A DNA stretch of 64,000 nt from Tetrahymena elliotti 4EA. Lineage: Eukaryota > Ciliophora > Oligohymenophorea > Hymenostomatida > Tetrahymenidae. The stretch covers positions 603,022-667,021 of the forward strand of contig JH720325.1 in NCBI GenBank assembly GCA_000231825.2. Direction: 5' to 3'. Shown here piece after piece: positions 10,891 to 24,146 of this stretch. The notes beneath the pieces were generated by a model. The model was not told the DNA's origin. It saw only the letters and a program-made list of their open reading frames with translations, and did no database searches. How positions within the stretch are numbered: position 1 is the stretch's first letter; every line of letters begins with the position of its first letter. Made by a program: the position numbers and the translations under genes.

Positions 10891-13783
10891 GAAATAAATG
10901 TTATTTATTTAATTTGTTATGCAATAATATTTTGTATTGTAAATAATAATTCATTAAAATTTATTAATATTCATTTCATTTAACTTTATTTTTCAAAACT
11001 AAAAAAATATTTATTTTAACAACACTTTGGATAAGTTTCTAGCAATTTGTTTAGAAGTTCATTTGAACAAATAAATAGAATTTTTTACAAAATTGCCATT
11101 TTATTGCTAACTTTTCTTATTTTTTATTATTTTTCAGCTTTATTTAGATGCCATTCATCTAATTTAGAGTTAGCTGAGAAATGTTATTAATTAAATTTGT
11201 TTTTAAAAAATAATTTTCAAATCTAAAAAAAAAGGTAATTATTTTGATCAAAAAGTAAAATTGATTTTAATGAATACATTGAAGATTCTACCAAAAATGA
11301 AAATTAATTTTTAGAAAACATGGCAGAGATAAATCATTAATTACCCTTCATTATTTAACCTATTTTTCTAAATTTTAGGAGAAAAAACAAATTCTTAAAT
11401 AAAATAAAAAAATTGTTAAAAATAAATATTTTTTTCTTCTATCAAACCAATTATCCTTCTTACTTTTTCTTTGTTGAATTTTTAAATATTTAGGGTGATT
11501 ATGATGAAATTTTTCTGGAAATAATGAATAATATTTGCATCTTAAATATTTAATTCTTTTATAATTTTTTTCATCAAAACAAAAGCAAGAAAATAAAAAA
11601 CAAATTTATATAATACCATATTTTAAAGTAAGCATATCTAAGGTTTTTCTTAGATGAATAGTATATAGGATTGTATATTTAATTCAATGAAATTTCTGGA
11701 ATTATTTAATTTATCTATTTTTGATTTGTTTCATCAAATTTTTTAGAAATTTCTGGAGAGATATATTTTAGATTTTATTCATTATTTAACTTAAGCATTT
11801 AATTATTTGCTTTAATAGGTAATAAAACTCTAAAGAAAGATATGCATGTACTATGATTTAAGTTAGTTTCTTTAAGAGTAATATTTCTTTTAAACTTTTT
11901 TGGAAGAAGGGTTAAATGTAGAATATCTTTTTTGATAAGAATAATCGAGAATAAATTACATAAATAAATGATCATTTTATGTGGTAGATCTTATGTAATT
12001 AATATAGTATCAAAATATTACGAAATTTAGATTAAATATTTGATCAATTAATAATTTGTGTGATATCTCCCAAAGAAAATAAATTTTCAAATCTCAAAAA
12101 CTCAATTCGAGCTTGAATTTACGATATAGAGAAAATTTCTTAAGAAAATACTTCCAACAATAAAAAAGTTAAAATATATGTGAGGTGGAAATTTATTAGA
12201 TGAAATAATTAAAAGAAAAAAGATTATTGGCATTTATTTATCAACTAAAATTAACAAAAAAGCAAACCAATCAATGACTGATGAGATAGCATTTGATTTT
12301 TATTAGAATTAGTATAGACAAAGAGTTAGTATATATGTAAAAATTTCAATTTAATTTGATAGAATAAAGAATGCAAGAGATTATTATAAAATCTGATATA
12401 TTACAAAATTTTTTCAGAGAGGCAATCAATCATTTTTAATAATTACAACTTCGATTTTTGCAAGTTATCCAGGTTAAGCAAAATGCAGAATTAAAAAATT
12501 TAAATAGCCACAATAAATAACTTAATTAATTTACATTGAATGCAATATTAACTTTCACTTCTAATTTTAAAAAAACATTTTTTTAGATTTAAAATTTATA
12601 TTTACATTTGGAATTGGTTTTATTATCTTTAATACTATGTTGTTTCTTAGAAAATTAAAAGATTTAACTACCAAAAATTTATTTCAGGAAAATTAAATAT
12701 TATTTGCTTTTAAAAAACAGCTTCTTCTCTGTTTAGAAGATGAGTTTGATTTGAGATTTAAAAAAGAAAAGTGGTGATGAAAGAATAATAGTTTAAAAAT
12801 ATTTAGAATAGTAAAAGATTTAATTTTAATGTATTATTTGGAAGCTGCATAATTAGAATTTTAGAGCTAAATAAGAAAAATATCATTACGATTTTTTCAA
12901 ATTTTTTCATACAATCAAAAAATTCATCAAATTAATTAATAGAAAAATTTAAAGATGTATTAAAATTTGAGAAGCTCAGCTCAGTTTGGTTTTTGATGGA
13001 AAGAAATTAATTAATTCTATGAAATGAAATATTAATATTAGCTTATAGGTAAATAGAGCTAAAACCAAACAAAAATCACTGATAAAAAAACTATAAAAGT
13101 AAAAATAAAATCTTGTTTCAGAAAATCAATTAAGATTGAGCAATTAAGAAAGAAAGCAAACAAACAACCTATCAATTCATCAATAATGATAATGAAAACA
13201 AGCTAGGAAAGCAAGTAATTAAGTTTATTTTATGAATGATCAATTAAAAACAAATTTATTTTGATTGATCTTCTTGTAAGTAAGTAATTAGAAATGAAAA
13301 GGAATATTAGAATTAAAAAAGAAAAAAAGGAAATGAAAACAACAAAAAATTGACCCTAAATATTATTTATTAAAATTCACACCTTTTGATCATAAAACAA
13401 TTAATTAGCGAGAAAAGAAATTTTTAAGCAAGCAAGCAAGCAATCAATCAAACAAAAACAAATTCATTTATATATAAATCATTCATAGCTTGGCTAATAA
13501 TTAATTACTTACTAATAATTTTGAAAGTTATTAAATCATATAAATTAATAGATTCAAAAAAAGGATCAATCACCATCTCTATCTATCTTCTGCAATCTGA
13601 ACTAGTCCAAACTATCAATAAAATCGGAAGCCTAGATAAGAGATAATTTATAGTAGATTAATCTTTCTCACTTCTGCCCTCTTTATCAATCGCTCGCCTC
13701 TTTTTTATTTATTCATTGATTCTAAGTTTTGATAAACTTATCAGCTATATTAATCTATAGAAATAAATATTGCTAAGATTTAA
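10891..13783. other. Long intergenic region
   Basis: Nearly 2.9 kb without a supportable gene. Most is AT-rich with scattered TGA in all frames. The last ~600 bases look like a long untranslated leader of the CCT-motif gene: A-rich, with tetranucleotide runs, and no conserved frame. Confidence 0.5.
13426..13453 (+). repeat. AAGC/AATC microsatellite in the leader of the CCT-motif gene
   Basis: Four AAGC units followed by AATC units lie about 330 bases upstream of the start codon. Similar A-rich AAGCAAGC leaders are, from memory, common before Tetrahymena genes. Confidence 0.6.
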
Positions 13784-15535
13784 ATGGATCCATTTATAGG
13801 AATCACTCCTGAGAAACCTTCAAAGGGATTCTCCTACTTTGAAAAAAACCCTACAACTGAACAGATATTTAAGAGAAGAAAGCTGTCTGAGTACTCGTCT
13901 ACTTTTTAGAACAACAATTAACACACAAACTACCATTACAGCAACTATAACAACTCCTCTTTACACTCTTCTGCAGATGAATACACATATTCAATGTAGA
14001 ATTGTGATAGCAGTCGCAGTAGTAGTAGCAACAATAACATTAATAATAACACCACTAACCACTAATCTAGTATGAATTTTATAAACTCTTTTTAGAATTC
14101 GCATGATTTAGTGATTTAAAAGTTGTCATCTTAAGGGTAGTCAAAATAATCAAGTGAATAACAAAAGAATTTTTCTACATCGTTCTAACCTAGCAAGAAG
14201 CAAAATTGCTTAACAAAAAGCAAAGTTAGTTTAAACGGCTTTATTAACTCCTCATCAAGCTCTAAACAAATAGCTACTAAACTTTAAAATTAAGAAGGCA
14301 ATCAATACATAGAATATCCGTCAAACTCTTCTTCATCAGGTATTAATAACACAAATCTCTTTGATTACAACAATTCTTTCTTTTAGTAATTGTTGAATTA
14401 AAATAACTCTTAATAAGTAAATACCTAAAATGAAAATTAGACAGAAAGAAAGAGCTTTGACTCTCTCCTCCAAGCATCATTCCAAAACCTGACAATAAAT
14501 GAAACTAGTAATCACCAACAATAATAAAATTAATCCTTTTAAGATGCTAATTTAACTTAAAAGAGATAAAGTTTCATAACTATTCCAAAAGCCATAAAAT
14601 CTTAAACTCCCTAATATTTCTAAATGAACTAATAATAAGATGGAATCCCTGCAAATTAAGTTAATAAAAGTTCAATTATCACAGCAAGCTCTCTCAATAA
14701 TATTCTCCTAAGCAAATCATAAGATAGGGAATTACCAAGATAGCTCAATGAAAAGATTTAATACAAAGCAGTTGCTAAAAACTATATAGAAAATGCTCAG
14801 CAAATTGAAGAAGAAATGAATGAATACTCATAATAAAGTGGATAATAATTAAATGATTAAGATATTTTTGATGAGTAATGCTTTGAGCAATATTTAAAAA
14901 AAATAGAACAAAAAGACATTCAAGAAAAAGAAAGAAGCAATTTTCGATTAGCTGATAAGGAAATGTAGCAGTCAGCCATTCGTGGTAGACTTTCTCTAGG
15001 AGAAAATTGCCCATTAAAGGCTTTGAAGAAGTAATTTCCCATAATATTCCCTGTTGGAATCCCAATTATGGGCTAGCTGAGCAAGTTACTAAATATAGAT
15101 GAATAAGATGAAGAAGAAATAAAGAAAAATTTTGAAGATATCAGTTAGTCTGAAATGTTACTCAATTAGGATGAATCTGATAAATAATAATAATTTAATA
15201 GCCAAATTAATATTTTAGAGAATCATGATAACCCATTATTCATAGGTAACCTAACTAAAGATGAAAGAAGAGAAAAGGTTGAAAAATATTTAGAAAAGAA
15301 AAAAAATCGTAAGTGGAAAAGCATCCGTTATAACATTCGTAAGAATTTAGCAGATCAAAGAGAACGTATATAAGGTAGATTTGTAAAGCAAAAGAATAGT
15401 AGATTTAATTTCGATTTATTGGATGCTTCGTATTTGAAGTAACTCACTAAAGAATGTGATAAAATGCGTTTAATTGACATGTCTCATAACACTGATAATT
15501 CATTTGATATCTAAAACCATTCTTTTGATAGCTGA
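13784..15535 (+). CDS. CCT-motif protein (CONSTANS/TOC1-like C-terminal domain)
   Basis: Intronless, 583 codons. The first ~400 residues are low-complexity, rich in Asn, Gln and Ser, typical of ciliate regulators. Residues about 495-537 form a CCT motif: RREKVEKYLEKKKNRKW, then IRYNIRKNLADQRERIQGRF. Its key features match the plant motif of CONSTANS, TOC1 and CO-like proteins (a basic first half with KRK/KNRKW, then IRY.xRK.xAxxRxRxxGRFVK). In plants this domain binds DNA together with NF-Y subunits and carries a nuclear signal. No B-box, GATA finger or response-regulator domain is present. A nuclear regulatory role is inferred from the family. A standard-code ORF at 13839-14075 is this gene read in another frame. 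Confidence 0.85.
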
Positions 15536-17043
15536 AAATAAGCTTCAGTATATGTAAAAAAAATAATAAAAAGCTACAATTAAAACTTTATACCTAATAA
15601 ATAGCTTGAAAACTAAAATACCAACAAAAAAATTAAAATAAATCAAAAATCATAATAACAACTAATATTTATTAAAGAATTATTTCAAAAATAATTTACA
15701 TTCCAAAAATAAACTAAAATTAAAAAAAATGAGTTTATAATTCCTAAACTAATAAGATCTCTTTAGAATTTTTTTAACGATGATATCCATTAAGACTAAC
15801 TAATGTTGATTGAAATATTTTTAACTCAAAAATGTTTAAATAATTCATGGAGAAATCTTTCCTCAATTTAGCTTTTAGAAAAATTGAATTAACTAACTTT
15901 ATTTTAAAACACAAATTTTAAATTTAAATAAATTTCTTCATCCTATAATAAAACTATTAGAAAAGACTTAAAAATTTCTTTAACAACCCATATTTATCAA
16001 TCTATTTATATCTTATTTTATACCAAACTGTAAATAATGTTTTAAACCTTTAAAATTTTTCTTACTTTTAAATCAAATTATCTTTCTTGATGGAAATTAG
16101 AGATATTTTTTTTAGCTTATCTCTACTATTTTAAATCCTGTAATTGCAGTATTACATTATATTTTTTTAAATAAAAATTTTAATTCTTTCAATTAATCTT
16201 AACTACTAAATACTATAAATCCTCATCTCAAAAACATTTAGTTATTTTTAATATTCATAAAATTCATCTCATTAAATAGAAATAATAAATGATTTGGTTT
16301 CCTAATATTTTACATAAATTTAAAGAACTACAGTAGAGCTTATTGAGTTTATTGAAAGATATTTTTTAAATTAATAGTTTTTCATTTTAAAGAGTAAAAA
16401 ACTGAATTCTTAGCTATTTAATTATCCCATTTAAATTAGAAAAATTTTTTATAAAGGTAAGGTTTAAAGGGTTAATCAGAAAATGACGTCATTTAAAATA
16501 AGTAATAAATTTAAAAAATAGAGTCAAACCATATTTAGAAAATATAAATCTAATTTTGTGTTTGTTTATGGTTTCAAAACATTTTTTTGTGGTTTAATTT
16601 ATTTAAGATAAGGAGTTTTTAAGACAGTTTTTATATTTTTCGATTTTGGAACATTTTTTTAAATTGTAATTAGTTGAAAAGGGTAAGTTAAAGTTGAAAG
16701 ATTTAATGTTCTAATTAACCTTTTAGACTATTAAACACTTTCTTATTTGATATTATTAAGAAAATTTGAAAAATAACAATAAATTAGCTTATAAAATGAT
16801 TTGATCAAGTATTAAAATACTATTTGTTTGATAAATATATATTATTTTAAATCCTCTTGCCAAAATAGGAGCGTTTTAATTTCATTAACTTATTTAAAAG
16901 GATAAAAACGGTTATTATTATCTATTTATATTACGTTTTTATGTAAAAATTAATTAATCAATTCTTTTTTCAGAATAATAAATAGATTTCTAAAAAATTA
17001 GATTTAATTATAATTCTAAAAGAAGATAAATTCTTTTCTTATA
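15536..17043. other. Intergenic
   Basis: About 1.5 kb of AT-rich spacer between tandem + genes. I see no protein-like frame, RNA gene or notable repeat. Confidence 0.5.
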
Positions 17044-17535
17044 ATGAGTATTAATACCCCTACACTTTAGGATTTAGTTAACACTGTCAAATACACTTCA
17101 GATACTTCTGCTTGGGCAACTGTACCTTTAGATTGCAAAACATATGAATGCAGAGTTTTTGAAAAATTAAGATCCATATTATTTGGAAATTCATTTAATT
17201 ATTCTCAAGAATTCACCTATTAATAAACTTTCTCTGCTTTATCAACCTTCATCACATACTTACCCAACAATTATTTCTAAAACTACTCAATAACAGCAGT
17301 ACTAGAAAGCGCTGGTTTTTTTAATGATGGTACTACTTACTTCTATGATGAAATTTGCTGCGTCGCTAAGCGTATTTTAATTACATTAGGTTAAAAAATG
17401 GTTTAAAGCTAAAATTTCCCTAATGCTACTGTGAAGCAATCTATCAATACCGCTAGTGAACTTATGTATAAAAAGATTGATAATTGTTTCTATTACGATT
17501 TATCTACAGATTATTATACATAACCTTTCCCTTGA
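17044..17535 (+). CDS. Hypothetical 163-aa protein
   Basis: Single exon from ATG 17044 to TGA 17533-17535 with five in-frame TAA/TAG codons and ordinary gene-like codon use. The protein is compact, aromatic-rich and mixed in secondary structure, with five cysteines (for example DEICCVAKR) and no signal peptide or membrane helix. I do not recognise a family. The size and alternating hydrophobic pattern would suit a small alpha/beta dimer such as a light-chain-like fold, but no diagnostic motif supports that. Confidence 0.72.
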
Positions 17536-18403
17536 GTTGAGCAAGATTCGAATGCTTTTTAGAAATAAATAATAATAGTGTTTTTAATAAATTTGAAGAC
17601 CTATAAATGAATGTATTAGATAAATTATTTGTTTTATGATATATTTGTAAGTCTAGTGATATTTTTGATACTCTAATGTTTGTATAAAATCAAATTTTAA
17701 AATCCACCTTTAAGTTAATATGCATAAATGAATAAACAAATTTTAGATGAACAAACAAATTTCAGTTCCTTAATTTTTATTTACTTTGCTTTTATCTTAT
17801 TTCTTAACTCTTCCATTCAATTTATACAATTTAATCAACTTTGCTTATCAACATTTTTTCATTTAATTAATGTGCTATTGACTGATATCATATTGTTTTT
17901 TAAATTAATTATATTTTTAATTTATTAATTTGAGTCAGCTAACAGCTTATGTTGCATTGAGTAAAATTTTTTGGCAGTACAAAGATTGTTGAGGAGCTGT
18001 TGAAAAATAGTTTGAATTACGAGAATTAAATGACAAAATATTTAAATTAAAATTAATTTATTTCAAAGATATTACAAACAGATTTTATCAAATGCTTTTA
18101 ATAGATAAATAGTTCTATCAAAATTAATATTAATCCTACAGCTATTTTTTCATTCTTGAAATGTTATTAACCATTTTAAATGAATTGAGGAGAGGGACTT
18201 TCAAAAATCATAGAATTTTCAAAATGTTTATGACTAAATTATTGAATGAATATATTTTTAATTTTTGCAAATGTTTATATTTTACATCCCTAGCTCATCC
18301 AATAAAAATAAATATAAAGTTTTTTTATTAAAGAATATATAATAATAAAAAATATAATTGGTTTAAAGATAATAAGTACAAATATCAATTAGATAATTCC
18401 AAT
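17536..18403. other. Intergenic
   Basis: AT-rich spacer. A 66-codon standard ORF at 17728-17928 is almost all Phe, Leu, Ile and Asn and is not credible as a gene. Confidence 0.5.
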
Positions 18404-19594
18404 ATGTAATACGATAGAAAAGACTATCCAGACAATCCAGACAATTTAATAGTTATGGATGATGATACAAATGATTTAAAGTCAGTAGATAAGAATTAAA
18501 ATATAGGATATATTCCCTCAGGGGAACCTGTTAATGAAGGAAATAATCATAATTAGTAAAATGCAAAAAATAATTATCAAGCGAATCAAAATAATTGGAA
18601 TTAAAACAATAACAACGATTATTATGGAGTAGGGCTATAAGTAGAGAATTTAACATTAGAACCAAAGCAGCAACCATATTAAAATATATATTCTCCTTTT
18701 TAATCTAGCTTTCAGCCTATGATTTAAAAACCTAATGGTTAATTTTAGGGGACTCAAATAAATTAATTTGGAATGTCTGCACCTTATGCAGGGGGATTTT
18801 ATGGAGGTGATAATTAAGCAGGGATGGTTATGCCAGGAATACCAGTTTAACTAGCAGAGTAGCCTTTACCAAACTAAAATTTAGGCGGTTTACATTAAAA
18901 TGCAATAGTAGTTATTGATGGAGACTAATAAATTAGATAATAACTTATTTTTCGTATAAGGAAGAACACTAAATGGTTCACAGGATGTAATGCTTGTTTT
19001 ACAATTTTGCTGGTCATAAATTTATTAAATAAGATAAGTCTTTATAATAATAGCGATGATGATTCATCAAACGATAAATCTACTACTGGATTTGGAAATT
19101 TAAATAATGATTCTTCTGGTGATGGAGATTCTCCAAATAACCTCTTGCGTGCTTCTGCTGTTATCTCTATTATAGAATATATTTTTTGGTTCATATTTAT
19201 TATCCTTGCGATTCATGGACTAACTAGTAGTAAACTTCACTTTGTTAGATATTACATCAAAGGTTTGATATTCTGCATTTGTATGGAAGTTTTAGCTAAT
19301 ATTCTTATATTTGCTGGGTTTGGTGATTAGTCTGGAGTAAAAAAGGTCTCTTATGTTATAATTTTCATTCTTACCATTCTGATTTTATATTCTTTCATAA
19401 AGAATGCAAAAAATTTACTGTTTGATATAGATCAATATATAAATAAATTTGGTGGGAACCCAATTAGCGATTAGTTTTAACCAGGAGTACCTCCTGTTGC
19501 CGGGGTTTATAACTAGCACATGATTAATGCAAATGCTAACAACTACATGTAAAATCAATAATAAGTTTAATAAAGATATCAAGTAAATCTTTGA
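18404..19594 (+). CDS. Multi-pass membrane protein with Asn/Gln/Pro-rich N-terminus
   Basis: Intronless, 396 codons. Residues 1-190 are disordered and rich in Asn, Gln, Pro and Gly (FQSSFQPMIQKPNG, APYAGGFYGG). A basic patch (FRIRKNTKWF) precedes helix 1 (ACFTILLVINLL). An acidic Ser/Asp loop follows, then three more hydrophobic helices (IIEYIFWFIFIILAI, YIKGLIFCICMEVLANILIF, SYVIIFILTILILYSF). The tail is short and Gln/Asn-rich. Four helices with both termini probably cytosolic and proline/glycine-rich sequence recalls Yip1-like or LITAF-like small membrane proteins, but no motif settles it. The family is not recognised. Confidence 0.82.
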
Positions 19595-21148
19595 ACAAAT
19601 CAAATCGATTTATTTAATGTTCTTTCTCATCATTTAATTAAACTCTATAGACTTACCTTTCTAAATTATTTATCTGTATATCTTTAATTATTAAATCTAT
19701 TTCTAAATTTATATAAAATTAAAATTTATTTGAGGGCCTCATCTTATTCTATGAGTCTGTATACACAATTTTACATATTTTTGTTTGTCTTTTAATGGTT
19801 CAAAAATTTTCAACTTTTCTCTATATCGTTTATGCAAATTCATTACTTTGTGTTAAAATTAAATTAGCTAATGTTTCCCTTTATATTTTTTCAAAAAAAA
19901 AAATAGACAACTTGCTCTACTACATTTTAATTAATATTTTTAATTCAAACTCGTTAGAGCTTAATCAGATTTTTACTACTTATTTCCTATGCTTACTTTA
20001 TTTAAATTAAAAGTTTAGAGACTATCAATAATTGTATTCTAAACTAAATGAAGATATATTTTTAATCTAAATTATTCTCTAAAAATAATTAGCATAATTT
20101 AAATTTTGTTTTTTATTCATATTTTGTTCTTGAGAAAGTGCATTAAATCTTTTTCAAATTCTTTTAGAAAAAAAGTTTTAAAAATAATCAATTATAAATA
20201 TAGATAATTGTTAAAATTTGAAATTGACTAAAAATATTATGGCATCATTTATGGTTATAACCTATTTAGAACAGATTAATTATTGATAATATAAGGATTC
20301 ATTTTATTAGGTAAACTTTTAATTATTACTTTAATAATTTTTTTTAATTAAAACAATCTCTCTTCTAATCCCTTCAATTTTAAAATTTATAATTTCAATA
20401 ATCTTGAATATTAGATTAAATTAAAACTTACTTTAATTTCTCTAATATTTAAGCTTCGTTAGACTTATTTAAAAAAAATCAGTCAAATGAAACTAAAATT
20501 AAAATAAATTATCTAAAAAATAAAAAAAGGTTAGGTTTATAATGTTGAGGAATTGTGTTAAAACATTTCAATTCTCTCAATTAAAAATTAATTTAAGATA
20601 AATGAGTTTAAATTAATGAAAAATATGTTTTTTTGCTTGATTATTTTATTTTAAGAAGACCTTTTATTTGTCAATTTTGAATGATTTAACAAACAAAATA
20701 ATAAAATTATTTAGCATTAGAACTAGAATAAAAAAAAATCAATTTAAAAGACTAAGTAAACTAAAAATATATCAAGGATATTAAAATGCGATTTATTTTG
20801 AAAGCTTACAAATAATTACATTTTAAAAAGAAAAATTTAGATTTCTGATAAAGCTTCTTTTTGCGAATAAAAGAAAGTTTAAAAAGATATTAATAAAAAT
20901 AAGAAGGATGGATGTGCAAATCTGAAAATGTTTAAATCAAATATTAAATTAATAAAAAGGGTTGTAAAGCACAGAAAATAATGCTAGATAACAAAAATAG
21001 GACTGGCGATTATTTGCTTATGTTTACCTTTAATAATAAATAAAGAAATATATAGCAAAACTAATGCTTATTGATAAAAAAATAAATATTAATTAATATT
21101 GAAATAAAAATTCATTGATTGATTCCCAAATAAAAAAGGTAAAAAAAG
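19595..21148. other. Intergenic
   Basis: AT-rich spacer of 1.55 kb before the Sec1-family gene. The small open frame at 19795-20010 has no gene-like features. Nothing else noted. Confidence 0.5.
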
Positions 21149-23236
21149 ATGGACAATAAGTTAAGGAAAGTTTAATATTCATTAAAGCAGAATTGTAAGT
21201 CCAGAATCAAAGGGTTATTTGAAGATCTTTAAAGAGCAAATAAGGGTGTATCCTCTTATTTGCTTATTACAGATGCTAATTCACTTAAAGTTTTGAGTTC
21301 TTTTATGAAGATGATGGAATTAATGGAACTAAACATTTTAGCAGTAGATCTTATTGGTAATTTAAGAAAGGCTTATCCTAAATAGCATGTAATTTATTTC
21401 TTATCCTGTCAATCTTAATCTATCGACTTATTGCTCAATGATTTTCCTGATAAAAAAAATGCCAAATATGGGCAAGTGCATTTATTTTTCATCAACAGAG
21501 TTAGCAATGAATAAATGACTAAGATTGCATCAAACAATTTCCTCGTAGATAGAGTGGTAACTTTTAAGGAATTTAATCAAGACTTTGCATGCAAATTTGA
21601 TAATATTTTTAATCTTGAAATTTAAAATGATTTATAATTAATGTACCGTTCCTCAAAGGCCTAATTCTAAATATTTGCAAAAGAAATTGGAGATAAATTA
21701 GCAACAGTAATCCTTTCTTTTGAAAAGATATATGGTGTAGAAATTATGCATAATAACAGTGAATCTGACTTATCTTAAAATATAGCAAGTCATGTTCATT
21801 AACGTGTGAATGAGGTCGTAAGTAAATTATCATCTGAAAAATCAGAATAATTTGACTCAACTGCAGGAAAAATTACTTTGGTTATTATTGACCGTGCTTA
21901 TGATTCATTATCTCCAATTTTGCACGATTTTTATTATCAACCTATGCTTTATGATCTTCTTGAATCTTAGATAAAAGATGATATTATAACCTATAATATT
22001 TAAGACGAAAAATCTAATAAGGTTATTGAGAAAAAGGCCTAGCTAAATGAGCAAGATGACTTATTTAAAAGGTAAAAATTGAACAAAATTAATTTTTTAT
22101 TAAATGAATTCTTCAAAGCAATTAGACAAAAAATATATTTTCTTGAAGTAGATTCATATATATTGCATAGCAAAATATTTTATGTTAGTTAAAAGTTTAT
22201 AGCAAAATAAATTAATTAAGTTATGATTAAAGTTTAAAATATTTTATTAAATAGATATCGTTTCTCTCATATTGCAGAAGTTATGAGTGGTATTGGTGAT
22301 GAATTTGGTAAATTTGTTAATTCAAACAGCACTGCTAAAATGCAAATGGGTGCATTTGAAGAATTAGATTTTAAGAAGATGTCAGAAATTATTCGTAGTA
22401 TGCCTCAATATTAAGAATTAATTGCAAAATACAATATGCATATGAAAATTATTGAAGACTGCTGGAATATCTTTGAAAAGAAAGATTTGAAAATGGTTGG
22501 TGAGCTTGAGCAAAGTTTAGCTACAGGTTTAGATGTCAATGGTGATAAAACAAAAGAAAAGTAGTTGATTTCATAGATATCTGCTAGATTATAAAGTGAC
22601 ACACTTGACGAATATGATAAGCTACGTTTAGTTTTAATAGCAATAATGACTATTGAGTTGACTGATAAGCATAGAAATGATCTAACTCAATATCTTTCTA
22701 TGGATAAACAAGCTGCTTTGGAGAATCTTGTTTACCTTGGCATCAACCCAAAAAGAGCAGGTGATAAAAAATCTAAATCTAAAACTAGAGTTTCTAAGGA
22801 GGCAATCAAAAGATCAAAGCATAAATTACAATAATAAACATTCGATTTATGCAGAACTACTCCAGAACTTGAAAATTTAATGGAAGCATTTATTTCAGAT
22901 TTCAAAAATACATAGGCCTTTAAAATTCCTCATAATTTCAAATCTTTTAAGATAAACTGTGAAGAATATAGCGGAAAAGGTGCAAAAGCCTTGTAATAAA
23001 AAAATAGGTTAGCAAATATTTTAGGTGGTAACAACGATGATGATGAAGTCAATAATGGCATCCAAAAGATTATTATATTTGTTGCTGGTGGTATATCTTA
23101 TAATGAAATTCGTGCTGTTCGTAACTTAATAGGATCTTAAGATTAAGATTTCTTAACAATCTTAGGAGGTTCTTCATTTATAACTCCTAAACAGTATGTA
23201 GAGGGCATTCTCAAATTAGAGAATTCCAAAAACTGA
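21149..23236 (+). CDS. Sec1/Munc18 (SM) family vesicle-fusion protein
   Basis: SM proteins clasp SNARE bundles and promote membrane fusion. Two exons (21149-22071, 22255-23236) with a 183-nt intron encode 634 residues, the normal SM length. Domain 1 includes LLITDANSLKVLSSFMKMME and FFINRVSNE. The family signature IIDRAYDSLSPILHDFYYQP matches the DRG/A-x-D-P/L-x-SP-x-LHE block of Munc18. After the intron the conserved RFSHIAEV follows, and GGISYNEIRAVRNL is the C-terminal signature. Overall it looks closest to the Sec1/Munc18 (plasma-membrane) branch, but Sly1, Vps45 or Vps33 identity needs a tree. The protein is cytosolic with no membrane helix. Ciliates have several SM paralogues for exocytosis and contractile vacuole traffic. 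Confidence 0.93.
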
Positions 23237-24146
23237 TTTATTTTTGTATTATTAATTGATGTTTGTTAGAGATGATTCTAAAATAATTTAAAATTCAATT
23301 TAATTCCTCTAAAAATGACTGTATTTTTGAGTTTTTAAAAATAGATTTTTTAAGTTTTATAAAATTAATGGAGACCAAACATTAATTGGTGAACAAAGTT
23401 TAAATAAAATATTGTATACATTTAATTATTAAAAAATTTACACTTTAAATAGAAACTATTATTTTAAATGATATTATCAAAGTTAAAAATATTTTTAATT
23501 TATAATAATAATACATTTTTTCAGACTATTTCTTCAATTTCACAAATGAAAATTTTAATTAAATTATTTTAATTTTTTGAGAATAAATATAATTTGCTAA
23601 GAGATTGGTAATTGATATTATATCAAACGTCTCTTTTTTATTTGTCTAAAGTGAATGAAAATAAAGCAAATGAATACTAAAATAAGATTCTTTGCTTTCA
23701 TGATAAAACAATAAACTATTTTTTTATAAATAAAATATTTTTTATGGATGTAAATTTTGTGAGTATGAAAGCTTTGCTAAAATTTTAGATATTAAATGAA
23801 TAGCTAAACTTACAAAGAAATATTTTTGTGAAGATTTGCTATCAAAAAATTAATATTTACTTATAAAAAACGAATAGAAAACATATACGTTTTAATTTTA
23901 AGAAATCAAAGCAATTTGATTAAATATGTATATATTTTTTCTATTTAATTTACCAAGCCAAAGGATTTTAAAAGAAATACAAAAAATTGAAATAAGACAA
24001 AAACTTTAAGCAAGTTCTTTGCCAATTAAAGCGGTCATTCCAAAAATATAAAATATTTTGTGAAAAACATCTCTCTAGAATACTTAATAATAACTCTAAT
24101 TAACTCAATTAACAAGCTAAATTTTAATTACCTTTAAATTTTAAAA
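23237..24146. other. Intergenic
   Basis: AT-rich spacer between tandem + genes with no supportable feature. Confidence 0.5.

Noticed and set aside
13839..14075. Standard-code ORF of 78 aa (+)
   Set aside because: Alternative frame of the CCT-motif gene, whose own frame is open for 583 codons.
17536..17575. tRNA-like T-loop string (GATTCGAATG) downstream of the 163-aa gene
   Set aside because: No matching acceptor or anticodon stem and too AT-rich around it; chance match in the 3' flank.
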